From an uncultured Acidobacteriia bacterium (GTDB lineage: Bacteria; Acidobacteriota; Terriglobia; Bryobacterales; Bryobacteraceae): a DNA stretch of 42,210 bases. Both the position numbers and the translations under genes were made by a program. The stretch covers positions 1 to 42,210 of the forward strand of contig CAIRSA010000505.1 of NCBI GenBank assembly GCA_903881085.1, read 5' to 3'. The number at the start of each line of letters is the position of its first letter. Positions within the stretch are counted from its first letter, which is position 1. This document shows, in pieces, positions 38,001 to 42,210 of the stretch. The notes below the pieces were generated by a model that was given only the letters and a program-made list of their open reading frames with translations, did no database searches and was not told the DNA's origin.

Positions 38001-38470
38001 TCATTCCAATCGTCTGGACCGGCCAGAGCTTCAGCGGATCGGGCCAGACGAATTACAACAATGCAGGCACGACGGGGACCATCAGCGTGTCTTTCTCTGG
38101 AAAGATCGACAACGATCCGTCGCGCATATCCACTTCGCCCGGCACAGCCTACAAGATCGTCAACAACTTTCACATGCATTACGAGTCTCACCTTTCGTCG
38201 CCAACCATGCCCGATGGACCGCAAAGTTCCGGAGCCGAAATAGTATTCGACATCAAGATGAATCCGTTTCCAGTGGAATTCTACGCTCCGGTCAGTAATC
38301 CGAATTCTTCTTACATGAGGTCTGTTGTGGTAGACGCCGCGTCGTACGTGGGTGCATTTCAGTATAAAAAATCCTACAACGACCGTTCAGGCAAGGTGGA
38401 TACGACCTGGGTGTATGATTCTTCCAAGCCGATCAAGAGTTCTCTAACTTTCGTCATGGATAACAAATAA
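35060..38470 (+). CDS. large secreted protein: TIGR03437-type N-domain plus HExxH metallopeptidase-like region
   Basis: This 1136-aa exported protein starts at the ATG 35060, with ACGGAGG 7 nt upstream; the frame is open 10 codons further but lacks support. Signal peptide MQLVQVLPSIPLFLLSTLALPA. Residues about 25-255 (GVVNAGDYTAALAPGSIFAIFG ... INFQVPQEVVAGSYPIIVQV) read as the Solibacter-type TIGR03437 domain, normally found at C-termini but N-terminal here. Beta-rich domains follow (about 255-540). A catalytic-looking segment has HELFH at 640-644 (SSHELFHVLQNLYD) and Glu670 in WLWMDEAGSTWMEK, the HExxH...E arrangement of gluzincin metallopeptidases. The C-terminal ~350 aa is beta-rich. Peptidase activity is inferred from the motif only. 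Neighbours give no functional hint. Confidence 0.8.
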   Translation: MQLVQVLPSIPLFLLSTLALPAADPVVAGVVNAGDYTAALAPGSIFAIFGSNLAAGTSQAKTVPLPSSLSGATVEVVAGGVTKNAPLFFVSAGQINAQLPYDITGSVQIRVRNATVSNAFTAVISDSAPRLFSLANNGKGDAIAVHQDNSLVTPDAPAKAGEYVTLYLEGLGAVRPVITAGNGAGDGGAGGPLNTPTTTATVSIAGKTVTPIWQGLTPYGVGLYQINFQVPQEVVAGSYPIIVQVGAARSQGSITMAAGAKTALLMENWNTLACATSASSSFQLAKDAYVSKLQAWYNWTQNETAVAATVKSGGTTVFQGDLTRGSCDSLQASWCLAEAPVVAQWPAGQYSLTLSKGQMCGNSQSGNQGFVRLSGIWNLPAPAGWQMLGQADIGASGGKLTAPGVQMSVAAGAFTDTITLSVARSNTPPARDDRVSDQFMVRNFPVGTSAPITVTLDQTATGDPAGDVWIMLTQAGSTDLPAFVKATTDGAKITFTIPATLGAFKPASAALAKDAITAGPTAALSTADILMYAIRGWKYEDSPNGFFTVLYDKSFNSNWARQLGRQLDSTKAYLETPVGLSWKARTKWPILIFVYKYNDRTNYGAEGSTFFGLSNQCINLNTDLIKDEAELAEAKITSSHELFHVLQNLYDPRAGTRQAMGASSWLWMDEAGSTWMEKNVATNADFVPARVKDCLSEGAGCYFLFENPLQFTTGTQVQVQRHGYGSSMFLSYLVAKTGSAATIGKIFQQMAVKSTIGVLDSSEYNPVQALAKVLPQPIAAYWAEFGRKWMEGDIFSGVEYPDVVTITKRKSSPDFEFTSPTAGTTLTYSYPDLSAQIFRLKFSGSDWPSGTRIKMTPSLSDPSITMHVFGIHSSTKRWIGSYTADKGAFYLENAETFVSNKEEVYILVANGNGFGNGAPKNTVFSITAGTDGFNSIAWSLPIFPAIQTWFYPPVPVVSATTGSAGAGNRIDKDGFKSAPAVIPIVWTGQSFSGSGQTNYNNAGTTGTISVSFSGKIDNDPSRISTSPGTAYKIVNNFHMHYESHLSSPTMPDGPQSSGAEIVFDIKMNPFPVEFYAPVSNPNSSYMRSVVVDAASYVGAFQYKKSYNDRSGKVDTTWVYDSSKPIKSSLTFVMDNK

Positions 38471-38930
38471 GCGAGGGAAAGAGCAGTTGAACGCATCTGG
38501 AAAAGGTATCTCCAACATTTGGAATCGGTTGCATGCAACATGCTCGTCACCTGCCGGGTGACTCGCATTGCGGGCAGTCTGGCGTGGGGCAAACCAGGGA
38601 CAGCCAGCCATTTTCCATCAGAAATCGCCGGAAAACGGAGGCAGTCCCTGGTTTGCAGAGTCGTGCATTCCCGCAGAATTTACGGGCAACAGTTTTTTGT
38701 AGGATAAGCGAGGTATGATTCCTTCGGGCCGGACTACGTCTGGGCACAACGCGGAATGAAGAACGCGCCGGGGGTGGGCATTCCATCCCGGGTCAGGGAG
38801 CGGGGGTGCTTTAATTTAATTGGGTTGATCAGGCGGTGCTTATCATTCGGTTTTTTATAAGGACCGTAAAGCGTCCCCCCGATCTGCCCCCCTTTGACTT
38901 CCCTTCACGCATTTGAAACAATAGCTTCCC
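38471..38930. other. gene-free spacer holding REP-like copy 3
   Basis: Apart from the repeat at 38483-38690, this spacer holds only low-information sequence. GGTTTTTTATAAGGACC near 38850-38866 could be part of a promoter for the following TonB receptor, but I see no clear -35/-10 pair. No ribosome site precedes the ATG at 38931. Confidence 0.5.
38483..38690. repeat. REP-like dispersed repeat, copy 3
   Basis: The upstream module 38483-38590 is about 90% identical to 3764-3871 by eye. The hairpin at 38591-38654 has arms AAACCAGGGACAGCC / GGCAGTCCCTGGTTT. Relative to copy 2, both arms changed (CAGGGGAC to CCAGGGAC, and GTCCCCTG to GTCCCTGG), so pairing is kept. The inner stem (ATTTTCC...GGAAAAC) differs entirely in sequence but not in form. 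The downstream flank is only weakly similar. Confidence 0.78.
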
Positions 38931-41900
38931 ATGCGCACTCTTCTCGCGGTATGCTTCGCCGCCTCGCTCGCTTTCGCCCAGACGGAACGCGGAACCATTG
39001 CTGGATTGGTCACGGACTCCACGGGGGCCATCATGGCAAACGTTGAGGTCACACTCACAAACACCGGGACTAATACTTCCACCAAAATCACATCCACCAC
39101 CTCGGGCGAGTTCAACGCCCTTAACTTACAGACGGGCGACTATCGCATCGAAGTCTCCGTGCCAGGATTCAAGCATTTCATCTCCAGTGGCGTCCACGTT
39201 ACTGCCGGCAGTTCGCTGCGGCAGGACATCAAGCTGCAAGTCGGACAGGTCACCGAATCCATCGAAGTCGCCTCGCAGGCAGGCCAGTTGCAGACCGAAG
39301 ACGCCAAAGTTTCAAGTGCAGTGGAAAACAAAATGATCGATGAGTTGCCGCTGGTTGTTGGCGGCGCGATGCGCAGCCCGTTCGATCTGGTCACCATCAC
39401 CCCTCAAGCAAAGGGTAGCGGTAACGCAATGTTGATCGCTGGCGGACAGGCAGGAGCCTGGGGAGCCACCCTCGACGGACTCTCCGTCAACACAAACCGC
39501 GCCGGGGACGCCACTGAGACCGCCTACCTGACGCCCTCGGTCGAAGCCATAACGGAATTCTCGGTGGAAACCAACGGCTTCAAAGCGGAGTACGCTCAGG
39601 CAGGAGGCGGCATGATCACCTTCGCGTCAAAGTCAGGCACCAACGCCTTCCACGGCAGCGCGTACGACTTTTTGCGTAATGACGATCTGGATTCGCGCGG
39701 CTTCTTCGCCCCCATCCGGTCCATTTATAAACAGAACGATTTCGGCGGGTCAGCCGGCGGCCCGGTGCGGATCCCCAAACTCTACGACGGCCGCAACAAG
39801 ACCTTTTTCTTCGCAACGTTCGAGGGCTTCCGCAACCGAATCGGCTCCAACGGCAGCGGCCTGACTGTGCCAATCGCCGATTTCTACAAGGGCGATTTCT
39901 CCAAGTGGGTGGATTCGAAGAACGCGATGATCCCGATTTACGACACGGCTACTACTACCGCCAATGCCAACGGAGTTGGCTTCACACGGCAGGCTTTCGC
40001 AGGCAACATCATTCCCCCTTCGCGCTTGAGCAAGGTGGCGCTTTCCATGGTTCCATTCGCCTCAGCTGTCGCGCCAAATCGCCCTGGCATCACTCCTGGC
40101 ACTTCCGGCTACGTGCGCAACAACTACGTGACGGCGGGCGGCACGACGACTAGCCCGACGACGAAAGGCGGCTTCAAGATCGACCATAACGTGGGCTCGA
40201 ATCACCACATTTCGTTCTTCTATAACAAGACCATTTTCGATTCCGGCCCTGGTCCGAGCGGCCCGAACGGCTTGCCAATCCCGTTGTGGAACGGCTCTGT
40301 TTCGCACTACGAGGCAGCCGATTACCGAATGACCTATGACTGGACCATTTCGCCGCGCATCCTGAGTCACTTCACCATTGGCGGCAATACGTTTTTCAAG
40401 AACTCCTACTCACCCAACACCGGAGGCGACTGGAAGAGCAAGGTCTGCATTGTAAATGCCGTCGACTGCAACGTGAACTTCCCGAGCCTTTCGTTCAGCG
40501 ACCAGACCGGCTGGGGCGGCGCGGCTTACAACGGCACCGAGCAACCCAACTGGTCCATCAAGGAAGATTTGAGCTACATCCGCGGCGCGCATACCATGAA
40601 GTTCGGCTACGCGTTTACCAGCCAGCGCGCCAACGGCTTCGGACAGCAGAACATCGCCGGCCAGGCCTCATTTAGCATTCTTGAAACTGCTGTTCCTGGG
40701 GTCACCAACGGCACCAGCGGCAGTTCGTTTGCGTCGTTCATGTTGGGCAACGCCGATAGCGGCGCTACGGAGACTATCCGCTACCTGCCGCAAACATTCC
40801 AATATCATGGCTTTTATGCCCAGGACGACTGGCACGTGACGCGCCGCCTGACCGTAAACTTCGGCTTGCGTTACGAGTTCACACGCCCGCCGGTAGCCGG
40901 CGACAATCAGTATGAAGATTTCTCGCCCACCGCACCGAATCCGGCCGTCAACAACTTCCCTGGCGCCCTCATCTTTGCCGGCGATGGCCAGGGCCGCACC
41001 GGCCAACGCAGCCTGGTGCCGAGCTGGTGGGGAGCGGTTGGCCCGCGCATCGGTCTGGCGTATTCGCCCGATTCCAAGACCACCATTCGCGCCGGCTTCG
41101 GGCGCAGCTTCAGCCGCGTAACGGTTGTGGCTTCAAGCAGCCACTATGCGGGCTTCATCGGGCAGTACAATTTCGCTTCCACCAACCAGGGCATCACCCC
41201 GGCATTCAACCTCGACACCGGCATGCCCTCCTATCCGCTGCCGCCGCAGATCAATCCGGCTTTTTCCAACAATGGCAACACCGATTATTGGAATGGCCAG
41301 GATGCTACGCGCGCCCCGGAATCCTATAACTGGACGTTTTCCATCCAGCGCGCACTTGCCCGCCGTACCACGCTCGACTTGAACTACAACGCCACTGTCG
41401 GCGCGCACCTGCAGTCAGGCATGCAGAACATCAATCAGGTTCCCATGGACAAGTTCAACGCGCTGGTTTCCAAGCTTGGCGCAGCTGCTGCCATCAGCCT
41501 GTTGAACTCCAGCATCACATCCACTGCGGCTGTGAACGCAGGCATCCCGATTCCCTACCCCAACTTCACGAACTCCGCCGTGCAGCGTGCCCAGACCGTC
41601 AACCAGGCGCTGCGCCCGTTCCCGCAATTCCTGACGATCGACACCAGCCAAAGCGGCGGCGACAAGAGCGGCCACTCCACTTACAACGCGGCCGTCGCCA
41701 AGATCGACCACCGCGTCGCATACGGACTTACGTTCCAGGGTAGTTATGTCTTTTCGAAGTTACTGACAGATTCCGACACTTACTACGCCAATGCGGGTTT
41801 CGCGCAGGACAACGCCAATCGCCGGCTGGAAAAATCGATTGGCGCCTACGACCAGACCCATACCTTCAAATTCAATACGATTTACCAGGTCCCGCTCGGC

Positions 41901-42210
41901 AAGGGGCACCGCTTCATGCAGGGCCGGTTTGCCGACCTGTTGGTTGGCGGATGGCGGTTGGGCGCGATCCAGGTTTACACCAGCGGGTTCCCGCTGGTGG
42001 CCACGCGCAACAATCCCCTGCCCCTGTTCGCGGGTGGCAATCGGGCCATCATCAGCACTTACGATAACTGGGTGAATTCGCCGAGCGGCAGCCGGTTTGA
42101 CCCCGCCAAGGACTTGTATCTGAACAATTCCGTATTCCCGGCACAGGTGAATTACCTGTTGGGCAATGAGACGCGTTACAATCCGAAGGCCCGCGGCTTC
42201 GGCAACGTGA
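38931..42210 (+). CDS. TonB-dependent receptor with carboxypeptidase-regulatory-like domain (3' end outside window)
   Basis: The frame is open from ATG 38931 to the window end (1093 codons, no stop). Signal peptide MRTLLAVCFAASLAFAQ, then a Cna-B-like domain (about 20-100, GTIAGLVTDSTGAIMANVEV ... LQVGQVTESIEV), a plug (about 105-245, with AEYAQAGGGMITFASKSGTN and FHGSAYDFLRND) and most of the barrel (FYAQDDWHVTRRLTVNFGLRYEF, IRAGFGRSFSR). It resembles the receptor at 7481-10942 in layout but not closely in sequence. Outer-membrane transport or surface role, substrate unknown. The missing end is likely short, as the family is about 1100-1200 aa. No obvious Shine-Dalgarno sequence. Confidence 0.9.
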   Translation, partial: MRTLLAVCFAASLAFAQTERGTIAGLVTDSTGAIMANVEVTLTNTGTNTSTKITSTTSGEFNALNLQTGDYRIEVSVPGFKHFISSGVHVTAGSSLRQDIKLQVGQVTESIEVASQAGQLQTEDAKVSSAVENKMIDELPLVVGGAMRSPFDLVTITPQAKGSGNAMLIAGGQAGAWGATLDGLSVNTNRAGDATETAYLTPSVEAITEFSVETNGFKAEYAQAGGGMITFASKSGTNAFHGSAYDFLRNDDLDSRGFFAPIRSIYKQNDFGGSAGGPVRIPKLYDGRNKTFFFATFEGFRNRIGSNGSGLTVPIADFYKGDFSKWVDSKNAMIPIYDTATTTANANGVGFTRQAFAGNIIPPSRLSKVALSMVPFASAVAPNRPGITPGTSGYVRNNYVTAGGTTTSPTTKGGFKIDHNVGSNHHISFFYNKTIFDSGPGPSGPNGLPIPLWNGSVSHYEAADYRMTYDWTISPRILSHFTIGGNTFFKNSYSPNTGGDWKSKVCIVNAVDCNVNFPSLSFSDQTGWGGAAYNGTEQPNWSIKEDLSYIRGAHTMKFGYAFTSQRANGFGQQNIAGQASFSILETAVPGVTNGTSGSSFASFMLGNADSGATETIRYLPQTFQYHGFYAQDDWHVTRRLTVNFGLRYEFTRPPVAGDNQYEDFSPTAPNPAVNNFPGALIFAGDGQGRTGQRSLVPSWWGAVGPRIGLAYSPDSKTTIRAGFGRSFSRVTVVASSSHYAGFIGQYNFASTNQGITPAFNLDTGMPSYPLPPQINPAFSNNGNTDYWNGQDATRAPESYNWTFSIQRALARRTTLDLNYNATVGAHLQSGMQNINQVPMDKFNALVSKLGAAAAISLLNSSITSTAAVNAGIPIPYPNFTNSAVQRAQTVNQALRPFPQFLTIDTSQSGGDKSGHSTYNAAVAKIDHRVAYGLTFQGSYVFSKLLTDSDTYYANAGFAQDNANRRLEKSIGAYDQTHTFKFNTIYQVPLGKGHRFMQGRFADLLVGGWRLGAIQVYTSGFPLVATRNNPLPLFAGGNRAIISTYDNWVNSPSGSRFDPAKDLYLNNSVFPAQVNYLLGNETRYNPKARGFGNV

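Noticed and set aside
1..42210. tRNA, rRNA, CRISPR arrays or intact insertion sequences
   Set aside because: No cloverleaf with GTTC-type arm, no regularly spaced repeats and no transposase or integrase coding sequence were found by reading both strands.

Overview
The window looks like an accessory-rich stretch of a soil Acidobacteriota chromosome, most likely near Solibacter/Bryobacter. The clues are two large TonB-dependent receptors with an N-terminal carboxypeptidase-regulatory-like domain, a TonB receptor/TPR/CRTAC1 (FG-GAP plus ASPIC-UnbV) gene set, a secreted protein that opens with what reads as the 'Solibacter uncharacterised' TIGR03437-type domain, Uma2-family proteins, several VapBC modules and moderately high GC. 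This placement is by recognition only; no database was searched. I see no rRNA, tRNA, CRISPR array or intact transposase.

Layout. 1-622: gene-free, with inverted repeats and REP-like hairpins. 623-3739: a TIM-barrel sugar isomerase-like protein and a secreted M20 peptidase diverge from a 22-bp gap, then a LigB-type dioxygenase converges on the peptidase across an inverted-repeat spacer. 3740-4584: repeats. 4585-10942 (minus): TonB receptor, then TPR protein, then CRTAC1 protein, probably one operon. 11114-14252: glutaredoxin-type arsenate reductase, an internally shortened DUF486 membrane protein, Uma2, a fragment of a second RND pump gene, VapBC module 1 and a DUF3885-like protein. 14613-19264: RND pump and membrane-fusion protein, overlapping by 4 bp. 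19265-19776: a MITE-like element and hairpins. 19777-21159: Tat-exported sialidase-like BNR protein. 21298-24930: a two-gene unit encoding a small beta-rich protein and a TPR-CHAT protease. 25100-27177: VapBC module 2, a cupin and an orphan antitoxin-like gene. 27262-33495: three tandem paralogues of a membrane-bound SpoIIE/PP2C phosphatase with a jelly-roll sensor. The middle copy is broken by one in-frame TAG, and VapBC module 3 sits between copies 2 and 3. 33498-34178: a second Uma2. 34179-35059: gene debris. 35060-38470: a large secreted protein with an HExxH metallopeptidase signature. 38931-end: a second TonB receptor, cut by the window edge.

Most interesting: (1) the two-gene unit at 21298-24930, where a TPR-CHAT protease (His787, Cys831) is translationally coupled to a 246-aa protein whose central segment resembles the gasdermin N-domain pattern. 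This could be a protease-activated cell-death or defence pair, but that is inference. (2) The triplicated phosphatase receptors with an in-frame amber codon and an intervening toxin-antitoxin module. (3) A family of dispersed hairpins with compensatory base changes, apparently REP-like elements without their transposase in the window.
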